This document shows positions 1 to 8,672 of a stretch of DNA of 64,000 nt, one piece after another; the first letter of the stretch is position 1; every line of letters begins with the position of its first letter. The stretch is from the NCBI RefSeq assembly GCF_036373705.1, contig NW_027102661.1, forward strand, positions 62,001-126,000, in the 5' to 3' direction. The stretch is from Amia ocellicauda. Lineage: Eukaryota; Chordata; Actinopteri; Amiiformes; Amiidae. Position numbers and translations under genes: made by a program. The notes beneath the pieces are model-generated. The model did no database searches. It was not told the DNA's origin and saw only the letters and a program-made list of their open reading frames with translations.

Positions 1-40
1 AACAACAACAACAACAATAACATCATCATCAGATTTTAAT
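1..40. repeat. ACA/CAT microsatellite (partial)
   Basis: Short AAC repeats followed by CAT repeats and the motif AGATTTTAATTAAAAGTG that precedes each tRNA-Val unit. Cut by the window edge. Confidence 0.85.
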
Positions 41-195
41 TAAAAGTGACTACACCAGCATTTACAATTTCAACCTGTCGATTGACGGACGCTCTGAGTG
101 CACCAATTTCGGGCACTCCAATGAAGAAAAGCCACCTACCGCCTCCGGGGAACCACGAGGGCAAGCAGGACGAAAAGGGCCGGCCCACAGCAGGC

Positions 196-268
196 TGTTT
201 CCGCCCGGTTTCAAACCGGGGACCTTTCGTGCGTTAGGCGAACATGATAACCGCTACACTTCGGAAAC
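196..268 (-). tRNA. tRNA-Val(AAC)-like gene, mildly degenerate
   Basis: Read on the minus strand this is a 73-nt cloverleaf with acceptor GTTTCCG paired to CGGAAAC, a discriminator A and anticodon AAC. The T-loop carries GGTTTGAAACC where intact B boxes have GGTTCGAAACC, so the internal promoter is altered. It may be a tRNA pseudogene. No CCA is encoded, as expected for a eukaryote. Confidence 0.7.
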
Positions 269-671
269 TGACACCGTCACCTCTTGCTTAGAACGGTTAC
301 CGTTGGAGACTGCTGGTAAAACCGACCCGTCCTGGCGTTTCGAATGGCTCCCATCGAAGCCGGCTGGTAAAACGCGCACAGGGGTTTCCCGTGGGCCAGC
401 CTGTGAGATAAAGGTTTCTATTTTCACTGACCTATTTTGCATTGCTCAAGGGCACATCAGGACACTTTGGAAACTCTTTCAAAGGAAGAACGCCCTGAGC
501 TATGACAAGACTTACACTTACCCCAACAAGGTGATGCTCAATGGCTTGTTCAAACAGCTGCTGCTCGTCTTGTGCCACCATCAGACAATCACTGAGCTAT
601 TGTACCTTCTACACCTGACGGTAGCAACAAATCTAACTACTGCTTTACTTTAACAATAATAATGACGGCGA

Positions 672-750
672 CCACGACGACAACAAGAAAAACAAGAACA
701 ACAACAACAACAAGAACAAGAACAACAACATCATCATCATATTTTAATTA
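672..750. repeat. ACA/AGA and CAT microsatellite
   Basis: Imperfect AAC/AAG triplets followed by CAT triplets, ahead of the next repeat unit start at about 754. Confidence 0.85.
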
Positions 751-1202
751 AAAGTGGCTACACCAGCGTTTACAATTTCAACCTGTCGACGGACGGACGC
801 TCTGAGTGCACCGATTTCGGGACACTTAGGAAACTCTATCAAAGGCAGGTCGCCCTGCGCTCTGACAGTGCCTGCACTTAGCCCAACAAGGTGATGCTGA
901 ATGGCTTGTTCAAACGGCTGGAGGTCCTCCGTCACCACCAGACTATCAGAGCTATACTGCGCCTTCGACTACATAAGAGTAACAGCAATGTCGCTGATCC
1001 TGCTACGGTCGTATTGTAACAGCTACAACATGTATCGATTTTAAAAGTGTGAGTTCCAGCGCCTCGCAAAGCTACCCTTCTGCGACCGTTTGTTCTCAAG
1101 GTCAGGATTTCTTGCCACTCCGAGGAAGAGAAAACGACGGCCGGCCTTGGGGCAGAGAGATGGCGACGGGTAACATGGCACTGGCACGAGTGCACCGCAG
1201 GT

Positions 1203-1275
1203 TGATTCCGCCCGGTTTCGAACCGGGGACTTTTCGCGTGTGAGGCAAACGTGATAGCCACTACACTACGGAAAA
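1203..1275 (-). tRNA. tRNA-Val(CAC)-like sequence, probably degenerate
   Basis: Minus-strand tRNA with the Val-type body, B box GGTTCGAAACC and anticodon CAC instead of the AAC seen in all the others. The first two acceptor pairs are mismatched, and the anticodon/D region differs from the AAC copies at several bases. It lies in a diverged unit whose spacer (about 940-1190) is unlike the other units. Val isoacceptor identity is fairly sure; function is doubtful. Confidence 0.55.
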
Positions 1276-1610
1276 CGACCCGTCCTGGCGTTTCGAATGG
1301 CTCCCATCGAAGCAGGCTGATAAAACACGCACAGGCGTTTCCCGTGGGCCAGCCTGTGAGATAAAGGTTTCTATTTTCACTGACCTATTTTGCATTGCTA
1401 AAGGGCACATCAGGACACTTTGGAAACTCTTTCAAAGGCAGGACGCCCTGCGCTCTGACAGTGCCTGCACTTAGCCCAACAAGGTGATGCTGAATGGCTT
1501 GTTCAAACGTCTGGTGGTCTTCCTTCACCACCAGACTATCAGAGCTATTGTGCCTTCTACACCTTACGGTAGCAACAAATCTAACTACTGCTTTACTTTA
1601 ACAATAATAA

Positions 1611-1681
1611 TGACGGCGACTACGACGACAACAAGAACAACAAGAACAACAACAACAACATCATCATCATCATCATCAGAT
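1611..1681. repeat. ACA/AGA and CAT microsatellite
   Basis: Same composite microsatellite as at the other unit junctions, ending in the AGATTTTAATTAAAAGTG motif. Confidence 0.85.
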
Positions 1682-1842
1682 TTTAATTAAAAGTGGCTAC
1701 ACCAGCGTTTACAATTTCAACCTGTCGACGGACGGACGCTCTGAGAGCACCGATTTCGGGCACTCCAATGAAGAAAAGCCACCCACCGCCTGCAGGGAAC
1801 CACGAGGGCAAGCAGGACGAAAAGGGCCGGCCCAAAGCAGGC

Positions 1843-1915
1843 TGTTTCCGCCCGGTTTCGAACCGGGGACCTTTCGCGCGTTAGGCAAATGTGATAACCG
1901 CTACACTACAGAAAC
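1843..1915 (-). tRNA. tRNA-Val(AAC)-like gene
   Basis: 73-nt minus-strand tRNA-Val with intact B box and AAC anticodon. One acceptor pair is weakened (GTTTCTG rather than GTTTCCG at the 5' end). It sits about 320 bp from the left end of viral copy 1. Confidence 0.7.
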
Positions 1916-2238
1916 TGACAACGCCGCCTCTTGCTTCAAACGGTTACCGTTGGAACCTGCTGGTAAAACGGGCTCAGGCGTTTCAGGTCGGCTAGACTGT
2001 GAGATGGCGTCTGAAGTGCCGCGAAAGGATGCCATTTTCACAGACCTGTTTGGCATTGCTAAAGGGCACATCAGGACACTTCGGAAACTCTTTCAAAGGC
2101 AGGACGCCCTGCGCTCTGACAGTGCCTGCACTTAACCCAACAAGGTGATGCTGAATGGCTTGTTCAAACGGCTGGTGGTCTTCCGTCACCACCAGACTAT
2201 GAGAGCTATACTGCGCCTTCAACTACATAAGAGTAGAT

Positions 2239-2534
2239 AGTAGGGTTTTTTGGGCGCGGCCTATTTTGTTATGACGTATGCCCTAAGCTTATTAATATTC
2301 CTACGTCATAATTGGGGGGCGTGATTTTAGGTAGAGTTATTTCCTTAATTATTCCTACGTCATATCCGTCAGAAAGTGTGCACCCATAAAACCCTGAACA
2401 ACAAGGCCACCCATAAATACCCCCACCCCTCTGAAGGCAACGCCCCGAAACTCTCCTCTCTATTTAAGAACCCGCGCTTCTTTTAGGCAATACCTCTTTA
2501 ATTCTCAGCTTCTGAAACATCCCGCTTCTTCAAC
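2239..2534 (+). promoter_or_regulatory. Left-end early promoter with ATF/CREB-type sites
   Basis: Three TGACGTA/TACGTCA heptamers lie at 2272-2278, 2302-2308 and 2356-2362, two of them inside a repeated ATTCCTACGTCATA context. A TATA-like TATTTAA follows at 2461-2467, about 70 bp before the first ATG. TGACGT is the ATF/CREB core; clustering near a genome end recalls adenovirus early promoters. Activity is inferred. Confidence 0.65.
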
Positions 2535-2939
2535 ATGTCCAGCGACATCAACATGAAACCCCGCAAGAAACAATCCCGGGCAAGGGTTCCTGTACTCACC
2601 AATTTGAAGATTGAACGCTCCTGGGTGTTGTTCTGGGGGGCTCGACGGGGTTACCGCTTTAAAAGGGATCCCAGCTATGTTGGAGTGGAGCTTCTTGCTT
2701 TGGGAGAGAAGGAGGGTACGTTGGAACCTTTTGAGACGGTAATTGAATACTCTTATGAGGACTGGTTGAAGGTGATGGCCTGGAGAGATCTGGGGCTTGT
2801 GGATAAGACTCTAGAAGGCTTGCAAGAGGGTCCAAGAGAATGCGAAATGGAGTCTCCGACTCAGGGTTTTGAAAGGTGTGAATGGGAAAGCTTGCAGAAC
2901 TACGACAGACGACGTGTGGGGTTTTGGAGGGGGGTCTGA
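2535..2939 (+). pseudogene. Early gene 1, internal deletion (copy 1)
   Basis: The first about 122 codons match the intact copy at 18487. A deletion of about 281 bp after GCAGAACTACG then joins to the GACGACGTGTGG segment out of frame, so the acidic tail is lost and the frame ends early. The start is the ATG in CAACATGTCC behind the TATTTAA promoter. Function is unrecognised; see the intact copy for a description. Confidence 0.75.
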
Positions 2940-2974
2940 CGGCTCAGGGGCTACTCTCTTCTAAGAGGGCGGTG

Positions 2975-3042
2975 TGTCGTGACGTAGTGAAGAGATAGGA
3001 TAAAAGGTGCAACAATTCATTCATGGTTTAAAATTAAAGAGA
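2975..3042 (+). promoter_or_regulatory. Promoter of early gene 2
   Basis: A fourth TGACGTA site (2980-2986) stands 14 bp before a TATA-like ATAAAAG (3000-3006), with the ATG 37 bp further on. The arrangement is kept in all four copies (ATG at 3043, 19276, 34585, 50619), supporting a separate start for this gene. Confidence 0.6.
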
Positions 3043-3891
3043 ATGTCTTACCCGAAAGCTGCGGACGTCGACAGGCTCTACAGGCCTCTTCAAACCCGGG
3101 ATCACCCCTGGTTCTATTCCCCAGATTTTGTATACACTCTGGAACCCTTTGACTGTGGTTACTCTCCAAGACCTCAGACCCCGGTCCCTCAGGACGAAAC
3201 AACATGCGGTGCGATGGATGTCCAAATGAGTCTCGGGGATCCCCAGCCTCTGGAGCTCATGGAGGGCCTCGATTTTGCCGAACTGTCTACCGTCTGTGCG
3301 TCTCAGGAGGGGGTCAGTCCAATGGATGGAGAAACACCCCACAAACCACCAGGCGACCCAATGAGCATCGGACTGTCCCGGGGGCGTGATGAAGACGCAG
3401 GATTTATGCCCGGGGTATGTGACCAAGTAAGCAGAGTGGTTAAAAGCACCCTGGTGTATATTCTGAGTGCTCTCATCGACCGAGCTCTGAAAGAAGTCTG
3501 TCGGGGGTGTGAAGTGAATCACCCCAGTCAGTTGAGACACAGTTGTTTGTTTGAACCAGACCGTTACTATTTCCTGTTCTATTTCAACGTGTTTTACAGA
3601 AGACTGAACAAACCGTGGCTGAAACCGGCACTAATCAAGGCGCTCTCTTACTCCCACATACATGTCACTGTGGGACAAGTCCAGAAAATCATAGATGAGA
3701 TTTTGCTGGAGCTGAAAAAGGAGCCGTTTATAATAGAGAAACTTGGGCAGCTGCTCAATGACCTGGATGAGCCGAGTAGAAAAACCGCTGGCAAGCTAAA
3801 AGCTTATTTCTTCCGTAAAGAAGTTAAAGCTGGGGGCAGCGACGAAGAATTCGACATCTACGCCACTGATTCAGACTCTGACCTGAACTAA
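3043..3891 (+). CDS. Early gene 2: C/H-motif acidic protein, function unknown
   Basis: An intact 282-residue frame starting MSYPKAADVDRLYRPL. I do not recognise the family with certainty. The N-terminal half is Pro/Asp/Glu-rich and low complexity. Around residues 160-180 there is a C-x2-C-x3-H-x5-H-x-C cluster (CRGCEVNHPSQLRHSC) that could bind zinc. It is followed by helical, Leu/Lys-rich sequence and an acidic Ser/Asp tail (DEEFDIYATDSDSDLN) resembling a CK2 target. No LxCxE motif was seen. Its position behind an ATF-type promoter at the left end, before the late block, suggests an early regulatory role; that is inference. The only other uninterrupted copy is at 50619. Confidence 0.7.
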   Translation: MSYPKAADVDRLYRPLQTRDHPWFYSPDFVYTLEPFDCGYSPRPQTPVPQDETTCGAMDVQMSLGDPQPLELMEGLDFAELSTVCASQEGVSPMDGETPHKPPGDPMSIGLSRGRDEDAGFMPGVCDQVSRVVKSTLVYILSALIDRALKEVCRGCEVNHPSQLRHSCLFEPDRYYFLFYFNVFYRRLNKPWLKPALIKALSYSHIHVTVGQVQKIIDEILLELKKEPFIIEKLGQLLNDLDEPSRKTAGKLKAYFFRKEVKAGGSDEEFDIYATDSDSDLN

Positions 3892-3903
3892 GGGACTTTG
3901 AAC

Positions 3904-4296
3904 ATGGGGAATGTTCTGGACTGCTTCTGCAACTGGTTCTGTCATCAACACTCTGCAGCTAACCTGAGAGCGCTATTACACCATGTGCTTGACAGAAAAG
4001 TAGCCAACGCGAGCCTTTTCTCTACAGATTTAACCATCGATGAGGATCAACTTTCAAACCTGGAAAAGTGAATGGCTGCTGTAACAAAGACCGGGGGGTA
4101 CGAACACTGGGATGAAGGGCTCAAGGGGGCCAAGAATGATATTAGGCCATTTCATCAACATCTGTATGACCTTTTACTGAGCCTGTTTAATACACCTCTG
4201 TTTAATTTTAAAATAGGTCATAATGTTGTTTTATTTACATATGTAACTGAGGTGTGTGCCTACAAGATAAAGAAACAGGTATATTTGTTGATATAG
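3904..4296 (+). pseudogene. Early gene 3: Bcl-2/BH1-like small protein, in-frame TGA (copy 1)
   Basis: The frame opens MGNVLDCFCNWFCHQ: Gly-2 and several nearby Cys are typical of N-myristoylation plus palmitoylation, suggesting membrane attachment. A TGA at 4069-4071 interrupts it after 55 codons, immediately followed by an ATG in the same frame that continues to 4296. The downstream part has a segment (FKIGHNVVLFTYVTEV) resembling a Bcl-2 BH1 motif, here with N replacing I in GHIVVLF. A BH2-like segment is not visible; a possible splice donor (CAG/GTATAT) lies near the end, so a later exon may be missing. Bcl-2 similarity is tentative; a different membrane protein is possible. Confidence 0.5.
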
Positions 4297-4468
4297 ATCA
4301 AGTAACCAATCATCTGATTTCATTTTGTCTGGACCGTAGAAAAAATTGTTGTGTATGTTATACTTTTCTCAAATGTCTTAAAAGGGGTATCTGCTCTCCT
4401 GAAGTTGAATAAAAAACCTTGTATAAAAACTTTGCGCATAGTGTGGGTCTGTGTGGTTATTTGACAGA
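4297..4468 (+). promoter_or_regulatory. Early poly(A) signal and late-block TATA box
   Basis: An AATAAA at 4408-4413 can end the early transcripts. Ten bases later a TATAAAA (4422-4428) stands 41-47 bp before the integrase ATG. The close pairing of terminator and promoter is identical in all four copies. Confidence 0.65.
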
Positions 4469-5560
4469 ATGACTCGGCAAGCTCCCCAAATGCAGGAACT
4501 ATACTACAACCCAGCCAAGATTGGGGGTTTGGCGGGTAAGAAGGGTTTTCAAAGAGGACTCGCTGAGGCCGGAGTGAAGGTTAATGATGTGGTTGTTTCA
4601 GAATGGTTACGGGAACAAGACGCCTATACCTTACATAAACCTCTCAGGATTAACTTTAAAAGAAACCGCGTATATGCAACTGACATAGACTCACAATGGC
4701 AAATGGATCTAGTCGATATGTCAAATTTATCAAAACATAACAATGGTCACAAATTGATGTTGATGTGTATCGATGTGTTATCAAAATATGCCTGGGCTCG
4801 CATTCTACATAATAAAACAGGTCGGGCGGTGACAAGGGCCTTTGAGGATATATTGTCCCAGGGTCGATGTCCTAAAAAACTGCAGACTGATAAAGGAAAA
4901 GAGTTTCTCAACAGAGAATTTCAGAATCTACTGAAGAGACACAAAATACATCATTTCACCACCGGTAATGAGCTTAGGGCATCGGTAGTGGAGAGGTTTA
5001 ACCGCACCATAAAGACCAAAATGTGGAGATATTTTACAGCGGTCAACACGTTCAAGTATTTTGATAAAGTTCAGGATTTTATCGATGCTTACAACCAAGG
5101 GTATCACACCAGTATTAAAATGAAGCCTATAGATGTTGATCAAAGTAATTCTTTTAAGGTCTATAAAAAATTATACGGACCATTTATTAAGAAGGGAAAA
5201 ACTACTTATAAGTTCAACATCGGTGATGTGGTTCGCGTTTCAAAGCTAAGGAGTACTTTTGCCAAAGGTTATGAAGAAACATTTTCTGACGAATATTTTA
5301 CAGTTACCGAACAGTTGGCTAGAGACCCACCCGTGTACCGGTTAAAAGACTATGACGGGGAGGATATAGAAGGAACGTTTTACGAAGCCGAGTTACAAAA
5401 AATTATTGTGGGTAAAGACAGTGTATACAGAGTTGAAAAGATATTAGCTGAAAAAACCCAGAACCGGAAAAAATATGTGTTGATGAAATGGCTTGGATGG
5501 CCTGAAAAGTTCAATAGTTGGGTCCCGGAACAACAGGTTTGCGATATTCAATCCTTATAA
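4469..5560 (+). CDS. Polinton-type retroviral-like integrase with chromodomain
   Basis: Uninterrupted 363-residue frame, the only complete integrase in the array. The N-terminal region contains LREQDAYTLHKP, typical of Polinton integrases. The rve-type catalytic core shows Asp80 (WQMDLVDM), Asp141 (QTDKGKEF) and Glu175 (VVERFNRT), the DDE triad. The last about 55 residues (YRVEKILAEK...VLMKWLGWP...SWVPE) form a chromodomain with aromatic residues placed to bind methyl-lysine. The enzyme would join viral DNA ends to host chromatin. I chose the ATG at 4469 rather than an upstream GTG because it follows the TATA box directly. Identity is firm; activity in this decayed setting is untested. Confidence 0.93.
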   Translation: MTRQAPQMQELYYNPAKIGGLAGKKGFQRGLAEAGVKVNDVVVSEWLREQDAYTLHKPLRINFKRNRVYATDIDSQWQMDLVDMSNLSKHNNGHKLMLMCIDVLSKYAWARILHNKTGRAVTRAFEDILSQGRCPKKLQTDKGKEFLNREFQNLLKRHKIHHFTTGNELRASVVERFNRTIKTKMWRYFTAVNTFKYFDKVQDFIDAYNQGYHTSIKMKPIDVDQSNSFKVYKKLYGPFIKKGKTTYKFNIGDVVRVSKLRSTFAKGYEETFSDEYFTVTEQLARDPPVYRLKDYDGEDIEGTFYEAELQKIIVGKDSVYRVEKILAEKTQNRKKYVLMKWLGWPEKFNSWVPEQQVCDIQSL

Positions 5561-5606
5561 CAACTTGCCCGCGGGTGTGTTGTGGGCATTACTTTCGATA
5601 CTCAAG

Positions 5607-6339
5607 ATGGAATCAGGAGGCTTCTACGTGACTCTACCCAGTAACGCCTCTCTCGATATATACCCTAAAAATGAAATATCCAGTTACACGGTACAATTTG
5701 GAAAATCTATAGATCTAAGGGGGTCGTGGGAAGTGGGGTTGGCGGAAATACAGTATCCTTACACTTGGGCTGTATTACAAGATAAGGATGCCACCTTCGC
5801 CATTTTTGATGATGTTAAAAAGAGTCAATGGACATTCACGATACAAGGAGGTTATTATGACAATGTGGATAAAATATTAGATGAGATGCATAAACAGTTC
5901 TCAGAAGGCACCCCCAACATCAAGCTATATTACAACCCTATTAAAAACAGAGTGTACAAGGTGTCAAAACCAGGTATTAGCATTCAAACCAGCGGCCAAC
6001 TGGGGCGTATATTTGGGATCTATTCTGACACAGAGAGCAGGTTCTCAGAAGTGGTGGGGCGGCTTTTACACTCTTTATGTGTATACGGATATCATAACCC
6101 ACCAGAGGATCGGGGATAGTTATGTCCCCCTTTTGAGAAATGTACTTATTAAAGGTAAAAGCAATGACATGGTCACAATTACTTATGACAAGCCACACTA
6201 CGTACCAGTCTCAAAGACCCAATTTGACAACATCACGATCGAAGTAAAATCGGATCAGAATATCAACGTACCCTTCCGCTTCAGTAAAGTTATTGTCAAA
6301 CTACATTTTCGACCCCTGAAACAGTTTGTACATTATTAA
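5607..6339 (+). pseudogene. Penton-like/minor capsid candidate, shared frameshift (copy 1)
   Basis: The frame starts MESGGFYVTLPSNASLDIYP, a signature of the conserved Polinton/adintovirus protein usually taken as the minor (penton-type) capsid protein. The first frame runs 5607-6119; similarity-like sequence moves to the next frame near 6050-6065 and then runs to 6339. The same frame change is present in all four copies, so it was inherited or is a recoding site. No canonical slippery heptamer was recognised there. The 3' end is one base from the core ATG. The penton assignment is from motif memory and moderately sure. Confidence 0.65.
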
Positions 6340-6340
6340 A

Positions 6341-6829
6341 ATGGCTACCTCGAGGGGTTATGTAGATCCTAGCGCCTATGTGGATTATTACAAGATGCAA
6401 GCCGGGAACGGCTTGCCCGGTTTTGTAGGAGCCCCCACAATGTATGGCGCCGGTCTAGGAGGACTCTTTCATGGTCTCTTTAGAATGGCCGTACCCCTGC
6501 TTAAGAGAGGCTTTGCTATAGCCAGACCCCACTTGAAATCAGCGGCTAAAAATATTGTTAGTGACGTGTTCACCAATGTTATGAACCGGGCAGCTAGCCA
6601 TGAGCATCAGGAGGGTTCGGGTCTCATGGTAATGGCGAGGAGGGGGGGTAAAAGAAGAAACAGCATGTGTCCACCAGGGCGACGAAGATCCGTGGCTAAC
6701 AAAAAACGAAGAATCTCTCATTCTCCAACATATCGTGGAAACACTCGGAGAAGGAAGCAGCACAAGAAAAAACCTGCAAAAAGAAAGTCTCAAAGAAAGA
6801 AAAATAGAGCCTCAGGATACATCTTTTAA
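6341..6829 (+). CDS. Basic virion core protein candidate
   Basis: Intact 162-residue frame starting MATSRGYVDPSAYVDYY. After a Gly-rich middle (GAPTMYGAGLGGLF) and a helical stretch, the C-terminal third is extremely Arg/Lys-rich (RRRKQHKKKPAKRKSQRKK). This suits a DNA-condensing core protein like adenovirus pVII/pX types, acting inside the capsid. The ATG follows the upstream stop by one base (TAAAATG), pointing to coupled translation or a spliced late mRNA. This is the only undamaged copy: copies 2 and 4 share a 1-bp loss and copy 3 is cut by a deletion. Confidence 0.75.
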   Translation: MATSRGYVDPSAYVDYYKMQAGNGLPGFVGAPTMYGAGLGGLFHGLFRMAVPLLKRGFAIARPHLKSAAKNIVSDVFTNVMNRAASHEHQEGSGLMVMARRGGKRRNSMCPPGRRRSVANKKRRISHSPTYRGNTRRRKQHKKKPAKRKSQRKKNRASGYIF

Positions 6830-6831
6830 AC

Positions 6832-8113
6832 ATGTCTTTTGTCCACAGTCTATCGGAAGAATGCGTCAAATCAGAACTGGATCTGTTTACAGTTCCATAC
6901 ACTCAAACGAGTATAGATAAGATCATATATGTAGAGATTCCCCCTCTTTCTGCAATTTCAGACACGGCCCCTCTGGAGTTTTTTATAGCTGGCAATGGCG
7001 AGGATTATATTGATTTGAATAACACATTTATTTTAATGAACTGTAAAGTGACTGATTAGGATGGCGATGCAGTCGAGAAGACGGCCAACGCTGGGGTCAT
7101 CAATTTTCACAGGTGGATGTGACCCTGGGAGATCGGCTCATTAGTCAAAGCAGCAATACTTACCCCTATAGAGCCATGATGGAGTGTATCCTTAATTATA
7201 ATGAGGAGACCCTAAGCAAACAGTTCAGCCTTTCGTCAAAGACATCCCGGAAGCTATGGACGACAAGGATCCAGAGGGACTCAATAAGGGTTTGCAAAAA
7301 AGAACGGCCTCTTCAACAGAAGGGAGGACCTTTGAGCTAATGGGGCATATCCATGCAGACATATTTTTCCAAGAAAAACTCATGCTCAACGGGGTAGACA
7401 TTAAAATTAAAATGATCCGTAGTAAAAGTGCTTTTTGTCTGATGACCCCTGATACTGAACAATATAAACTGACCATATTATCGGCCTCGCTGTTTGTGAA
7501 AAAAGTGTCCGTCTCCCCGGCGGTTAAACTAGGATACGCGCAGGCGTTAATGACGGCAAACGCCAAGTACCCGATCGAAAGAGTCTATATGAAAGTCCAC
7601 AGTATCCCCGCAGTGACACGGGTGATGAACCAGGAAAATCTGTTTCTAGGACAGCTCCCAAAACAGGTTATTATAGGTCTCGTGGATAATGATGCATTTA
7701 CCGGGGTTTACAACAAGAACCCCTTTAACTTTAAACATTATAACGCGGAATTTATAGCGTTGTACGTCGATGGTGTGCAGGTTCCATCCAGACCTTTTCA
7801 ACCTGACTTTGAAAACGGCAATGCGGTTCGTGAATATTACAGTCTAGTACTGGCTACGGGTCGCCATCTCAAGGATCAAACTCTGCTGATCGATCGCCGG
7901 GAATACTGCAGCGGTTACACCCTGTACGGTTTCAACCTGACCCCTGACGAAGAGTGTGGACAACATATTTCACTGATGATGACGGGCAATATGCGTTTGG
8001 AGATGCGTTTCAAGCAGCCTCTACCACACACTGTAAATATGGTCGTGTATGCTGTGTTTGACAACATTATTGAGGTGAATCAGAGGAGAAACGTTCCGTA
8101 TGATTATTATTAA
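6832..8113 (+). pseudogene. Major capsid (hexon-like) gene, stop plus two deletions (copy 1)
   Basis: Expected length is about 435 residues from MSFVHSLSEECVKSEL to the RRNVPYDYY end. This copy has a TAG at 7057-7059, a 19-bp deletion near 7112 and a 7-bp net loss near 7230, so the second half is in another frame (7256-8113). Position between core protein and protease, size, and wording such as LNGVDIKIKMIRSKSAFCLM and the TPDEECGQH region fit the double-jelly-roll major capsid of adintoviruses. The TAG is shared with copy 2 only. Confidence 0.8.
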
Positions 8114-8114
8114 A

Positions 8115-8672
8115 ATGAACACCAGAGAGCTCAACCACATCATGAATGCCCTGGCCGGCTCACGGAAACTGTTTCAAGGAGTCTACGCCTGCGATCAGCT
8201 GCCTAAATTTAAGATCAAGAATTTACCTGCAATGTACATAATCAACACACACCCTAAAAATATGCCCGGAGAACATTGGCTGGCTATTTATCTAAGGGAG
8301 GACCACCGTGGTGAATTTTTTGATTCCTATGCAAACCCCCCGGATTTCAGACCTTTCCCTCGGAAGATCAATAACTTTCTGCTCAACAACTGTCAAGAAA
8401 CCATTTACAGCGGTCGTCAAGTACAAAGTCTTCAGACCTTCACTTGTGGTCAGCACTGTGTGTTTTTCTTATATCATAGATCTAAAGGAAGGTCATACCC
8501 CGATATTATGGCCTTGTACAGTGAGGATTTAGGCCAAAATGATAAAAAAGTGGCAGAGTTTGTCAGGACACTGTGGACCCCCCCTTATAACACAATGACT
8601 TACAACCCTAGCCAGCCATGTATACAGATGGGGTGTTCTTGTGAGGATTTTAAAAGATGTCATGCATGTTAA
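8115..8672 (+). CDS. Adenain-type cysteine protease
   Basis: Intact 185-residue frame. His54 (GEHWLAIY), Asp70 (FFDSYA) and Cys115 (TCGQHCVFF) give the His-acid-Cys triad of the adenovirus protease family, with Gln107 as a likely oxyanion residue; order and spacing match adenain closely. The C-terminus is Cys-rich (CSCEDFKRCHAC). It would mature core and capsid precursors during assembly. The ATG follows the capsid stop by one base (TAAAATG); an in-frame ATG at 8100 is less favoured. The gene is intact in copies 1, 2 and 4 and lacks only its tail in copy 3, one of the best preserved genes. Confidence 0.92.
   Translation: MNTRELNHIMNALAGSRKLFQGVYACDQLPKFKIKNLPAMYIINTHPKNMPGEHWLAIYLREDHRGEFFDSYANPPDFRPFPRKINNFLLNNCQETIYSGRQVQSLQTFTCGQHCVFFLYHRSKGRSYPDIMALYSEDLGQNDKKVAEFVRTLWTPPYNTMTYNPSQPCIQMGCSCEDFKRCHAC

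Larger units (their letters stand above)
1..2238. repeat. Host tRNA-Val tandem repeat block (left flank)
   Basis: This stretch has no protein gene. It is built of imperfect tandem units, each running from a conserved segment (start GTGGCTACACCAGCG) through a minus-strand tRNA-Val-like sequence to a conserved tail and an ACA/AGA plus CAT microsatellite. Unit starts are visible near 46, 754 and 1692. The second unit has lost its tRNA part. A divergent unit around 940-1290 carries a tRNA with a CAC anticodon. I infer a host tRNA-gene cluster. Short open frames here are incidental: they read across the tRNAs and microsatellites. Confidence 0.8.

Noticed and set aside
672-750. Microsatellite arrays as CRISPR-like repeats
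   Set aside because: Simple triplet repeats without unique spacers, in eukaryotic DNA.
1693-2135. Open frames over tRNA-Val repeat units (for example ATPAFTISTCRRTDAL and EPAGKTGSGVSG types)
   Set aside because: They read across tRNA sequence and microsatellite, vary in length between units and have no codon or motif support.
3034-3540. 168-codon minus-strand frame opposite early gene 2, also at 34576 and 50610
   Set aside because: Shadow of the intact plus-strand gene; no promoter, and it is lost in copy 2 where the gene is deleted.
4928-5143. Minus-strand frame opposite integrase
   Set aside because: Shadow of the catalytic core with no independent signal.
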